DNA from: Mesorhizobium_K marinum
Lineage (GTDB): Bacteria; Pseudomonadota; Alphaproteobacteria; Rhizobiales; Rhizobiaceae
Assembly: GCF_040813715.1 (NCBI RefSeq)
Contig: NZ_JBFOCH010000020.1
DNA: 64,000 nt
Direction: 5' to 3' (one strand)
The translations under genes and the position numbers were made by a program. The notes under the pieces are model-generated. The model was not told the origin of the DNA, ran no database searches, and saw only the letters and a list, made by a program, of their open reading frames with translations. Shown here one piece after another: positions 56,345 through 64,000 of the stretch (position 1 is the stretch's first letter; each line of letters begins with the position of its first letter).

Positions 56345-57288
56345 ATGAGCGTGACGCCTGATATTATTATGGATATTCGCAATATTGCACGAAATGGAAG
56401 TAAGGTCGAGCGGAAGATCGCAGAGGTTTTTCTTTCTGATCTTCATTTTGCCTGCAGCGCATCGATCGCCGTTCTCGCAGACAAGGCAGGCGTCAGCGAG
56501 CCGAGCATCACCCGGCTGTGCCGGGCGCTGAACTGCACCGGCCTGCGCGACTTCAAGCTGCGGCTCGCCCAGGCTTTGGCCATCGGCGAGTTTTATCTCG
56601 TGCCGCCGNTGACTTCAAGCTACGGCTCGCCCAGGCTTTGGCCATTGGCGAGTTTTATCTCGTGCCGCCGCCGCCCAGCACCAACTCGCCGGAGGAGCGG
56701 ATCGCCGCGGCCGTCTGCGACGCCGCGATCGAAACCATCGTCGCTGTCCGCAAGGATGTCAGCATGGGAACGATCATGACGGCCGGCGAGCGACTGTCGA
56801 AGGCCCGGCAGGTCTACATCTACGGTTCGGGCGGCATCTCGTCGCTCGGCGCGATCGAACTGCAGAACCGGTTGTTCCGCTTCTCCATTCCCGCTATCGC
56901 CCACATCGACGGGCAGATGCAGCAGATGACGGCGGCCGTTGCCGATCCGGATACCGTGACCATCGGCATCTCCCTTTCGGGATCCGCGCCTGCGGCGGTC
57001 GCAGCCACCGAAATCGCAAGGCGCTACGGTGCGCGCACCATATCGATCGCGCCCGGGAAATCGCCGCTTGCGCAGGCGTCCGAAATCAACGTTGTGTTCG
57101 AGCCCCGCGAATACGACAACGTCAAGAAGCCGGCGTCGGTCCGCTATGGGCTGATGGCGATCGTCGACCTGATCGCCATGGCGACCATCGAATATCTGGA
57201 CGACGCATCGATCGAACGGATGCGACGGGTCCGCCTGACCCTGAGCGAGCTCAAGGGACGCAACCGCTACTGGCCGCTCGGCGACTAG
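56345..57288 (+). CDS. RpiR-family regulator (one assembly junction)
   Basis: About 295 aa once the 62-bp copy at N 56609 is collapsed. N-terminal HTH (KVERKIAEVFLSDLHFACSASIAVLADKAGVSEPSITRLCRAL, cited by its ends) and a SIS sugar-phosphate-binding domain (VYIYGSGGISSLGAIELQNRLFRF, GISLSGSAPAAVAATEIARRYGA). RpiR proteins usually sense phosphorylated sugars or related ligands. ATG 56345 is used; a TTG at 56324 with GGAG six bases upstream is equally plausible. It is divergent from the cupin operon. The N at 57289, directly after the stop, shows no overlap. Confidence 0.88.
56548..56670. repeat. Unmerged contig overlap in rpiR
   Basis: The N at 56609 separates 56548-56608 from 56610-56670 (61 bp); the 62-bp offset breaks the frame in the raw sequence. 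Confidence 0.9.
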
Positions 57289-57289
57289 N
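57289..57289. other. Contig junction without visible overlap
   Basis: Single N right after the rpiR stop. Unlike the other junctions, the two sides share no sequence, so missing DNA or a wrong join cannot be excluded. The order of rpiR relative to the following genes is less certain. Confidence 0.6.
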
Positions 57290-57428
57290 CGTTCAGATCG
57301 TATCGCGCCATTTCAAGGCCTCCTTCCGGAACCCTTGAATCAACACCGCGACCAATCAGCAAGGCCTATTGAGTACGCGCCCTAGCCGCGCGCAACCTGG
57401 CCTGCCGCCCCGTTACCAGGGCCGGGCC

Positions 57429-57908
57429 TCAGGCGCCGGCATGGAACAGGTAGCCGGCAAAGCCCGTAATCCGCCAGCGATCGCCGGCATGGCCGCAGAA
57501 ATAGAGCGTCTGGAAAGCGAGCGTCTCGCGCGAGCCGTCGGCGCGCAGGATGTCGCCGCTGAACTTCTTGTGTGCGATGGCGGCCGTGCCGCGGATGTCG
57601 ATCTGGTCGAGCCTGACGATCTTCGGCAACGTATCGACCAACGGTTCCTTGTAGACGTGTCGCGCGGCTTCGGCGGCCTGGCGCAGCCATTCCTCGCGAT
57701 AGATCGCAAGCGTCGGAAATGCCGGTTTCCAGTCGTCCGGGCTGGCTGACTTGTTCGCGTCAATGCCGAAGAATCTGCCTTCGTCGAAGTCGGGCGCGAC
57801 CATCGACCAGTCCTGCGTCGTAAAGGCCTTGAAATCGCGCGGCATGAGCATTTCCCAGATGAAGGCCCTGTCGGGGTCTCCGGCAAACGGGTTTGGCGTC
57901 GATGTCAT
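57429..57908 (-). CDS. NTF2/SnoaL-like hypothetical protein
   Basis: A 159-aa protein starting ATG 57908 with GGAG eight bases upstream. It resembles an NTF2-like fold: MLMPRDFKAFTTQDWSMVAPDFDEGRFFGIDAN at the N-terminus and IDIRGTAAIAHKKFSGDI and WRITGFAGYLFHAG at the C-terminus. Such folds serve as enzymes or binding proteins in catabolic and polyketide pathways. Convergent with rpiR. Function unknown; a role in the surrounding catabolic genes is only suggested by position. Confidence 0.6.
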   Translation of the reverse strand: MTSTPNPFAGDPDRAFIWEMLMPRDFKAFTTQDWSMVAPDFDEGRFFGIDANKSASPDDWKPAFPTLAIYREEWLRQAAEAARHVYKEPLVDTLPKIVRLDQIDIRGTAAIAHKKFSGDILRADGSRETLAFQTLYFCGHAGDRWRITGFAGYLFHAGA

Positions 57909-57986
57909 GCAGTTGGCTCCGGTTGCCGGCAACGGCGCTGTGCCGGGCGTTTACGTCTTCGTCCGGCCCAGGCCTCAACACCTCCG

Positions 57987-58313
57987 GCAGGTCGCTGGCC
58001 TGAGGCACATCGGCAGCCAGCCGCCGAAGGCTACGAGTCCCTCACTCCCCGCCCCCGCGCATCGGCGGAGACAAGGGCGAACGGCCGGCCGCTATCCGAG
58101 GATGTCGTTGATGAAAGGGAGGCACCCGGCGGTCAATCCGCCATCCACNNNGCAGGTCGCTGGCCTGAGGCACATCGGCAGCCAGCCGCCGAAGGCTACG
58201 AGTCCCTCACTCCCCGCCCCCGCGCATCGGCGGAGACAAGGGCGAACGGCCGGCCGCTATCCGAGGATGTCGTTGATGAAAGGGAGGCACCCGGCGGTCA
58301 ATCCGCCATCCAC
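57987..58313. repeat. Unmerged contig overlap before the second SDR gene
   Basis: The NNN at 58149-58151 separates 57987-58148 from 58152-58313 (162 bp, identical by eye). The left copy holds the last 66 bp of the SDR frame only. Otherwise the gap 57909-58256 holds no gene I can support. Confidence 0.9.
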
Positions 58314-59021
58314 GGGCAACACCGTCCCGGTAATGCCAGACGCCAGGTCGGACGCCAGGAAGGCCACCGCCTCGGCCACTTCCGTGGTGTCGACGAGGCG
58401 TCCGAGCGGATAAAGCCGCTTGAGCTTGGCCGGAATGTCCGCGTCCTTCGCCAGCCGGTGGTCCCACGCAGGCGTGCGGATGGATCCGGGCGCAACGACG
58501 TTCGCCCGAACCCCATTGCAACCGAGTTCCACCGCCAGAGACCGCGCATAAGCATTGATGCCGGCCTTGGCCGAGGCGTAGGCGGGATTGCCGTAGTGCA
58601 GCAGCGCATTGACCGAAGAGACGAACACGATGCTGCCCAGCCCCCGCGCGGCCATCGCGCGGGATAGGGGATTGGTAAAGCACATCACGCCGGTCAGATT
58701 GAGGTCGACCTCCCTCTCGATGGCCGCCGGCGTCAGGTCCGCCACCGTCTCGGCGCGGGTCCAGCCAGCGTTGTTGACCAACACATCGGGGCAGCCTGAC
58801 GTCTCTAGTATCCGCTGTGCCGCGTCAGCGACCGATTGCGTGTCGAGAAGGTCGAAAGCGATTTTCTGCTCGAGCGGAAGCGCGGCCATCGCGTCGAGCG
58901 CGACATCGCAACCGACGACACGCGCACCCTTGCCCGCGAAAACCGACACCAGCGCCGCGCCCAGCCCTCCGCTCGCGCCGGTGATCACAACGGTCTTGCC
59001 CGCCAACCCGCTTCCGACCAT
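58257..59021 (-). CDS. Short-chain dehydrogenase/reductase
   Basis: A 254-aa classical SDR starting ATG 59021. TGASGGLGAAL is the cofactor loop, NNAGWT the NNAG motif, SIVFVSSVNALLHYGNPAYASAKAG holds the Ser-Tyr-Lys set, and PGSIRTPAWDHR and VDGGLTAG follow. Substrate unknown. Divergent from the M81 peptidase gene across 310 bp that hold no supported gene but several A/T-rich TGTA-type half-sites (TGTAGGAAA at 59125, TGTAATTT at 59164). Confidence 0.9.
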   Translation of the reverse strand: MVGSGLAGKTVVITGASGGLGAALVSVFAGKGARVVGCDVALDAMAALPLEQKIAFDLLDTQSVADAAQRILETSGCPDVLVNNAGWTRAETVADLTPAAIEREVDLNLTGVMCFTNPLSRAMAARGLGSIVFVSSVNALLHYGNPAYASAKAGINAYARSLAVELGCNGVRANVVAPGSIRTPAWDHRLAKDADIPAKLKRLYPLGRLVDTTEVAEAVAFLASDLASGITGTVLPVDGGLTAGCLPFINDILG

Positions 59022-59331
59022 TCGACCTTCGCCTCAATTCTTCTGGATCGCTCGGCACCGCATAGATAGAAAAAAGTAGCTTAGCAACAACCAAATCACT
59101 TGCTGGCATTTTTGTCGGCGTCTATGTAGGAAACCGTCACGCCCGCTCCATAACCCGCCTCGATGTAATTTGAGCGAACAGATGAGAATGCCAAATGATT
59201 AGCGCAGCAAGCCGCCATGGCGGTCGCGCCTCCCATCCATTTTCGATGGCTCGCACGGCGCTTCGGCGCCCATGTTCGCACTCCTGGTCGACACATCCGT
59301 TCGGAAGCACGGAAGCGGCAGTGTCTTGAGC

Positions 59332-60837
59332 ATGCGAATTTTCACAGCATCGTTGGCGACTGAAACCAACACGTTTTCCCCGGTCCCGACAGACCGCAAG
59401 TCGTTCGAGGCCGGGTTCTTCGCCCTTCCCGGGGCTCATCCCGACACTCCGACCCTCTGCTCGTCGCCGGTCGTGGTCCTGCGCAAGCTGGCGCGGACGG
59501 AAGGCCTCGACGTGATCGAAGGCACGGCCGCATGGGCCGAGCCTGGAGGGCTCATCCAGCAGCAGGCCTATGAAAGCCTGCGCGACGAGATTCTGGACCA
59601 ACTGCGCGCAGCCATGCCGGTCGACGCCGTCGTTCTCGGCCTGCACGGCGCTATGGTGGCGCACGGCTACGACGATTGCGAGGGCGACCTTCTCGCGCGC
59701 ATCCGCTCAATCGTGGGGCCGGATATCGTCATCGCCTGCGAGTTCGATCCGCACAGCCATCTGACGCGGAAACGGGTCGATGCCTGCACCCTCATCGCGG
59801 CATTCCTCGAGTACCCGCATACCGATTTCTACGAGCGCGGCGAACATCTGGTGGATTTGAGCCTCGCCACGCTGCGCGGGGAGATCCGCCCGGCGATTTC
59901 GACGTTCGATTGCCGGATGATTACCGTCCTGCCCACAAGCCGCGAGCCGATGCGCTCCTTTGTAGACCGCATCAAGGCGTTGCACGGCAAGGACGGGATA
60001 CTTTCGATCTCCGTCATTCACGGTTTCATGGCGGCCGACGTGCCGGATATGGGCGCCCGCATCGTCGTCGTTACCGACAACGACAGGGCCAAGGGCGATG
60101 CGCTGGCGCAAGAGCTGGGCATGGAACTATACGCAATGCGCGAGCAGACGCTGATGGCGATGGTCGATCCTGATGAAGGCATCGATCGGGCATTGGCCGC
60201 GCACAGCGCCAACCCGCAGAAGCCGGCCGTCATCGCCGATGTCTGGGACAACCCCGGCGGCGGCGTCGCCGGCGACGGGACCGCCATCCTGCGGAGGATG
60301 ATGGAACGTGGCATCGACCGCGTCGGCATTGCCACGATCTGGGACCCGGTCGCCGTGACCTTCTGCCATGCAGCCGGTGAAGGCGCGAGCATCCAGCTGC
60401 GCTTTGGCGGAAAGGCGGGAGCGTCGGCCGGCGAGCCCGTCGACGCCAGCGTTCGCGTGATGAAGGTCGCGGCCGAAGGCTGGCAGAGTTTCGGACAGAG
60501 CCGCGTCACCCTTGGCCCGGCCGCGGTCGTCCGGATCGAGGGCACGGAGATCGACATCATTCTCAACGCCAACCGGACGCAGGCCTACGAACCGGACATC
60601 TTCTCGAACATGGGCATCGATCCGTTTGCGAAGGACATCCTGGTCGTCAAGTCGACCAATCACTTCTACGCCGGCTTTGCGCCCATCGCCGCCGAGGTAA
60701 TCTACGTGTCCGCGCAGACGTCGTACCCGACGGATCCCAGCAGGACGCAATACCTCAAGGTGACCCGTCCGATCTGGCCGCGGGTGCCCGATCCGTGGAG
60801 CGTGGCTCCGGTGGAACAGCACGCCGCGGGCCGCTGA
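59332..60837 (+). CDS. M81-family metallopeptidase (MlrC-like)
   Basis: A 501-aa protein of the M81/microcystinase C family. MRIFTASLATETNTFSP (conserved E and T), VVLGLHGAMVAHGYDDCEGD, CEFDPHSHLT, FLEYPHTDFYERGEH and DVWDNPGGGVAGDGT contain the predicted metal ligands. MlrC acts on linearised microcystin pieces with D-amino acids, and relatives are found with D-amino-acid and sugar-acid genes. Starting ATG 59332. A copy of the last 147 bp recurs at 60840-60986. Confidence 0.85.
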   Translation: MRIFTASLATETNTFSPVPTDRKSFEAGFFALPGAHPDTPTLCSSPVVVLRKLARTEGLDVIEGTAAWAEPGGLIQQQAYESLRDEILDQLRAAMPVDAVVLGLHGAMVAHGYDDCEGDLLARIRSIVGPDIVIACEFDPHSHLTRKRVDACTLIAAFLEYPHTDFYERGEHLVDLSLATLRGEIRPAISTFDCRMITVLPTSREPMRSFVDRIKALHGKDGILSISVIHGFMAADVPDMGARIVVVTDNDRAKGDALAQELGMELYAMREQTLMAMVDPDEGIDRALAAHSANPQKPAVIADVWDNPGGGVAGDGTAILRRMMERGIDRVGIATIWDPVAVTFCHAAGEGASIQLRFGGKAGASAGEPVDASVRVMKVAAEGWQSFGQSRVTLGPAAVVRIEGTEIDIILNANRTQAYEPDIFSNMGIDPFAKDILVVKSTNHFYAGFAPIAAEVIYVSAQTSYPTDPSRTQYLKVTRPIWPRVPDPWSVAPVEQHAAGR

Positions 60838-60987
60838 CNGCCGAGGTGATCTACGTGTCCGCGCAGACGTCATACCCCACGGATCCCAGCAGGACGCAAT
60901 ACCTCAAGGTGACCCGTCCGATCTGGCCGCGGGTGCCCGATCCGTGGAGCGTGGCTCCGGTGGAACAGCACGCCGCGGGCCGCTGAC
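60691..60987. repeat. Unmerged contig overlap at the M81 gene end
   Basis: The N at 60839 separates 60691-60838 from 60840-60987 (148 bp). The right copy encodes the same C-terminus and stop and directly precedes the next gene. Confidence 0.9.
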
Positions 60988-61044
60988 GCGGTGCGCCGGC
61001 TCGATCCGCAATTGCCGGCAGCGGAACTCTGAAGGGATTTTCTG

Positions 61045-62343
61045 ATGGACGATGCGCTCATTGACTCGATCGTGATCGATGCGCTGGAAAAGGGCCTGCC
61101 CCCGGGGATCGGGCCGGCGACGGTCCGTGAAGTCGCAAACTTGGGCATCCGGGTGTTGTCCGACGACATCCCGCTGCCGCTGCTGGTTCTGCGCCAGTCT
61201 GCCCTGGATCACAACAGCGCCTGGATGACGAGCTTCCTGGAACTGACCGGCACGTCGCTCGCTCCCCATGGAAAGACCTCGATGAGCCCGCAGTTGTTCC
61301 GCCGCCAGATGGCGGATGGCGCATGGGGAATGACGCTGTCGAACATCCACCAGCTCAAGGTCGGGCGGCATTTCGGCCTCAAGCGGATCGTTCTGGCAAA
61401 CGAACTGGTCGGTCGCGGCGCCATTCGGTACGTGCTCGAGGAACTCGAGAAGGACCCTGAGTTCGACTTCTTCTGCCTCGTGGACAGTTCGACCAATGTC
61501 GAGGCAATCGCCGAACTGGCGAGGGAAAAGGGCATGACCCGGCCGGTGCAGATGCTTGTCGAGGCCGGTATCGCCGAGCGTCGTGCGGGCTGCCGGACGC
61601 TCGACGCCGCACTCGACGTCGCCCGCGCGGTCTCGCGCAATGCGCCCTACACGGCGCTGCGCGGAGTCGAGGGTTTCGAGGGCGTCGTGAACAACCCCGA
61701 CCCGGCCAGGCGGCAGGAAGCCGTCACCGGCTTCATCGACTTCCTCAGCGAGATTGCCCGGCGTTGCGAAGGCGAAGGGCTGTTCGCCGACGGCGAAGTG
61801 ATCCTGAGCGGCGGCGGATCGGCCTATTTCGACATCGTCGCATCCCGCTTCGGCGCGTTGAAGCTGCGCCAGCCGACCCGCACCGTCCTGCGTCCCGGCT
61901 GCTACCTGACCCACGATTCCCACATGCTGCGGAATTTCATGGCGGAGATGAAGGCGCGCCGTCCGGACCTTGCGGCGCTCGGCGAGACTTGGCGTCCGGC
62001 ATTGGAGGTCTGGGCGCATGTGGTTTCGCGCCCGCAACCGGACCACGTCATTGTCGGCCTGGGCAAACGCGATGCGAGCTATGACGCCGGCTTCCCGGTG
62101 CCGTTTGCAATGTGTCGGCCTGGAAGGGACAGCCTGCCTGTGGCGCTCGAAGGCAAGCATGTGGCCATCGAGATGAACGACCAGCATCTCTTCCTCAAGG
62201 TTCCGGCCGATTCTTCGCTCGAGGTCGGGGACATGATCGGTTTCGGGATCTCCCACCCCTGCCTGACACTCGACAAGTGGCGGTTCATTCCGGTGGTCGA
62301 TGATGACTATGTCATGGTGAGCGCGGTCACGACAGCATTCTGA
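61045..62343 (+). CDS. D-serine deaminase-like PLP enzyme (DSD1/alanine racemase-like fold)
   Basis: A 432-aa fold-type III PLP enzyme. The likely PLP lysine is K77 in APHGKTSMSP, a barrel follows, and the C-terminal zinc site of the D-serine dehydratase/D-threo-3-hydroxyaspartate group is seen as ISHPCLTLDKW (H404, C406). These enzymes deaminate D-serine, D-threonine or 3-hydroxy-D-aspartate to oxo acids. Starting ATG 61045, 57 bp after the end of the M81 copy, so the two are probably cotranscribed. Confidence 0.85.
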   Translation: MDDALIDSIVIDALEKGLPPGIGPATVREVANLGIRVLSDDIPLPLLVLRQSALDHNSAWMTSFLELTGTSLAPHGKTSMSPQLFRRQMADGAWGMTLSNIHQLKVGRHFGLKRIVLANELVGRGAIRYVLEELEKDPEFDFFCLVDSSTNVEAIAELAREKGMTRPVQMLVEAGIAERRAGCRTLDAALDVARAVSRNAPYTALRGVEGFEGVVNNPDPARRQEAVTGFIDFLSEIARRCEGEGLFADGEVILSGGGSAYFDIVASRFGALKLRQPTRTVLRPGCYLTHDSHMLRNFMAEMKARRPDLAALGETWRPALEVWAHVVSRPQPDHVIVGLGKRDASYDAGFPVPFAMCRPGRDSLPVALEGKHVAIEMNDQHLFLKVPADSSLEVGDMIGFGISHPCLTLDKWRFIPVVDDDYVMVSAVTTAF

Positions 62344-62504
62344 CGGGCAGCCGAGGTTCGAAGACCTATATCGGCGCGCTTGCGTTCAACAGCTTCGGCA
62401 ATCCCGTGGCGCGGCTCACCGAGAGGATGCTGCGACGGATGCTCGACGGCACCTCATTTGTGTACGAGGATGGATCGGCGATCGCGCCACCATGGAACAT
62501 CTGC

Positions 62505-63047
62505 ATGCAAAGCGTTCGGATCATTGTCACCGGCGGAACCATCGACAAGGTGCACGATATCTTGACCGAAACCCTGGGCTTTTCGGGGCCCGGGAGATCG
62601 CAGATCCCCGAGTTGCTGAAACAGGCCCGATGTGAACNTCCCGGGAGATCGCAGATTCCCGAGCTGCTGAAACAGGCCCGATGTGAACATCCCGTCGTTG
62701 AGATTCTGATGCAGAAGGATAGTCTCGAGTTCGAAGACAGGGATCGGCAGGCGATCGCGGCCGCGGTTGAAGCGGCGCCCGAAAAGTCCGTCGTCGTGAC
62801 ACACGGCACGGGAACGATGGATCGAACCGCGCGCTTTCTCGGGCCCCGGGTTTCCGACAAGACGGTCGTTCTGACGGGTGCGATGCGGCCTTTTTCCCTC
62901 GGCGCTTCGGACGGCCCCTTCAACCTGGGCGGCGCCATCATCGCGGCCCAAATCCTGCCCCACGGTGTCTGGGGTGCAATGAACGGTCGGATCTTTCCGT
63001 TCGACAGGTTGAAGAAGAATACCCGCACCGGGCGGTTCGATCGTTGA
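62505..63047 (+). CDS. Short asparaginase-domain protein (one assembly junction)
   Basis: About 163 aa once the 51-bp copy at N 62638 is collapsed. Contains RIIVTGGTIDK (threonine of the asparaginase TGGT motif), VVVTHGTGTMDRTARFL and VVLTGAMRPFSLGASDGPFNLGGAI, the N-terminal catalytic part of L-asparaginase, but lacks the C-terminal domain. It may be a small stand-alone amidohydrolase. ATG 62505 has GGAA seven bases upstream; the frame is open upstream to about 62343, in the 161-bp gap after the PLP-enzyme gene. Followed by a strong terminator. Confidence 0.75.
   Translation: MQSVRIIVTGGTIDKVHDILTETLGFSGPGRSQIPELLKQARCEXPGRSQIPELLKQARCEHPVVEILMQKDSLEFEDRDRQAIAAAVEAAPEKSVVVTHGTGTMDRTARFLGPRVSDKTVVLTGAMRPFSLGASDGPFNLGGAIIAAQILPHGVWGAMNGRIFPFDRLKKNTRTGRFDR
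62588..62688. repeat. Unmerged contig overlap in the asparaginase-like gene
   Basis: The N at 62638 separates 62588-62637 from 62639-62688 (50 bp, about three substitutions); the 51-bp offset is in frame. Confidence 0.9.
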
Positions 63048-63146
63048 ACGGGGTCTGCCTTGCGGCTCCTCAGCCGAGGTCCGTCAGGTAGCCGGTTCAC
63101 GCAAGCCGGTTGCCGGTGCCAAGTGCAAGGGATCCGTGGTCGTCGG

Positions 63147-63180
63147 CTCTCCCGGGCCTGCGGCGCGGGAGAGTTTTTTT
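63147..63180 (+). terminator. Intrinsic terminator after the asparaginase-like gene
   Basis: CTCTCCCG and CGGGAGAG form an 8-bp stem with an 11-base loop followed by seven T. It closes the rightward M81/PLP enzyme/asparaginase set, about 100 bases after its last stop. Confidence 0.9.
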
Positions 63181-63211
63181 CTTGGCAAACGCCGGACCGC
63201 TTCGCCCGCGC

Positions 63212-64000
63212 CTACGCGATACCGTCGGGACCGGCGCCGCAGACGAGCGCGCCAACCGTTTCGTCGCGCCCGAACGTCACTCTGCCAGACCTCAGGGCGG
63301 CGATCGCCGCTGCGCCGCTCAGGTCGGAGGCGATGCCGAGTTCGAACCAGAGCCAGCGCGCAGCCTCCAGCATGGCCTCGTCGTCGATCAGAACGATGTC
63401 ATCCACGTGGTCGCGCACGGTCTCGTAGATCTTCTGGTCGGTCATGCCGCAGCTCATGGTGGCGACGCGGCTGGTCACGCTGTCGAGCCGCACCAGGCGG
63501 CCGGCATCGAGGCAGGCTTTCAGCGTGGGAGAGCCGACGGGTTCGATGCCGACGATGCGGACCGATGGCTTCAGCGCCTTCAGCGCCACCGACATGCCGG
63601 CGATCAGCCCGCCGCCACCGACGGCCACCAGCACCGTGTCGACATCAGGCACGGCATCGAGGAGTTCCAGTGCGACCGTGCCCTGCCCGGCCACCACAGC
63701 GGGGTCGGCGAAGGGATGGAAGTAGGCCGCGCCCTCCTCCTCGGCGAAGGCGAGCGCCGCTTCGTTGGTCTCGTTCCAGATGGCCCCGAGGACGCTGACT
63801 TCGGCGCCCCAGCGCTTCAGCTTCTCGCGCTTCTCGGCCGTCGCACTCTCGGTCACGAAGACATGGGCCGGCACGCCTGCGATTCGCGCCGCGCGGGCCA
63901 CGGCCAGGCCGTGGTTGCCGCCCGAGGCTGTGACGATGCCGTTGGCGATCGCCTCTCGGTGCATGCTGAGCAGCTTGTTGGTGGCGCCGCGCGCCTTGAA
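63212..64000 (-). CDS. Threonine/serine dehydratase-like PLP enzyme (5' part outside window)
   Basis: The N-terminus lies beyond the window edge; 263 codons are present. FKARGAT near the visible start carries the PLP lysine, ASGGNHGLAVA binds the phosphate, VGGGGLIAGMS is the glycine loop. This places it in fold-type II threonine/serine dehydratases or racemases; it lacks the C-terminal ACT-like regulatory domain of biosynthetic IlvA, as catabolic types do. It is convergent with the asparaginase-like gene, separated by a terminator. Confidence 0.88.
   Translation of the reverse strand, partial: FKARGATNKLLSMHREAIANGIVTASGGNHGLAVARAARIAGVPAHVFVTESATAEKREKLKRWGAEVSVLGAIWNETNEAALAFAEEEGAAYFHPFADPAVVAGQGTVALELLDAVPDVDTVLVAVGGGGLIAGMSVALKALKPSVRIVGIEPVGSPTLKACLDAGRLVRLDSVTSRVATMSCGMTDQKIYETVRDHVDDIVLIDDEAMLEAARWLWFELGIASDLSGAAAIAALRSGRVTFGRDETVGALVCGAGPDGIA

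Noticed and set aside
60840..60986. A separate short gene with the same C-terminus as the M81 peptidase
   Set aside because: It is the right-hand contig's copy of the same gene end.

Overview
The window is GC-rich chromosomal DNA of an alphaproteobacterium, most likely a Hyphomicrobiales member close to Mesorhizobium/Phyllobacteriaceae. The evidence is the suf order (cysteine desulfurase, sufB, sufC), the divergent anmK/tyrS pair, folP-folB-folK, an NtrC-type urtABCDE locus, Ku, HWE-type kinases, DUF1289 and TIGR02281-type proteins, and many short ATGA overlaps between operon genes. No rRNA, tRNA, CRISPR array, IS element or prophage was recognised.

The sequence is a scaffold. At 25 places there is a run of 1, 3 or 30 N. 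At 24 of them the sequence right of the N repeats sequence found to its left (44 to 304 bp), so contig ends overlap but were not merged. Many copies differ at scattered, often synonymous sites, which points to a metagenomic assembly of closely related strains. These junctions split or double parts of sufB, urtC, urtB, ku, two hydrolase or transferase genes, msrQ, an lrp gene, cobT, an ABC permease, rpiR, an SDR, an M81 peptidase and an asparaginase-like gene. The breaks should be read as assembly artefacts, not pseudogenes.

Layout. 1-3.6 kb: iron-sulfur assembly (sufC, sufB, cysteine desulfurase). 3.8-7.6 kb: alpha/beta hydrolase, histone-H1-like protein, anmK, tyrS. 7.6-17 kb: AsmA-like envelope protein, peroxiredoxin, M23 peptidase, lipoprotein, folate operon (folP-folB-folK), DUF922 protein, HD phosphohydrolase. 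17-23.4 kb: urea transporter urtABCDE read leftward from a very good sigma-54 promoter. 23.6-31.7 kb: small secreted protein, ku, PAS/HWE kinase, alpha/beta hydrolase divergent from a marR gene with tandem operators, a strain-variable 0.9 kb insert, msrQ, an FMN-binding protein and a DUF971 protein. 31.8-36.2 kb: molybdenum cofactor genes moaA, mobA and mobB with two transporters between them. 36.3-39.8 kb: polar amino acid ABC transporter without an ATPase gene, plus a 3-hydroxyisobutyrate dehydrogenase-like gene. 39.8-49.5 kb: AlkD-like repair protein, glycosyltransferase-like gene, Lrp regulator, UDG-like protein, GST, thermonuclease, histidine kinase, cobT, DUF1289, aspartic protease, dusA.

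49.8-64 kb is the accessory-looking part. A leftward run (cupin, SDR, NitT/TauT-type ABC transporter, Gfo/Idh/MocA oxidoreductase) ends at a strong hairpin. It is divergent from an RpiR-type regulator. Beyond that lie an NTF2-like protein, a second SDR, and a rightward set of M81 metallopeptidase, D-serine deaminase-like PLP enzyme and a short asparaginase-domain protein ending at a strong terminator. A threonine dehydratase-like gene runs off the window. Together these suggest an uncharacterised catabolic locus for an imported small molecule or a D-amino-acid-containing peptide. The substrate cannot be read from the sequence.
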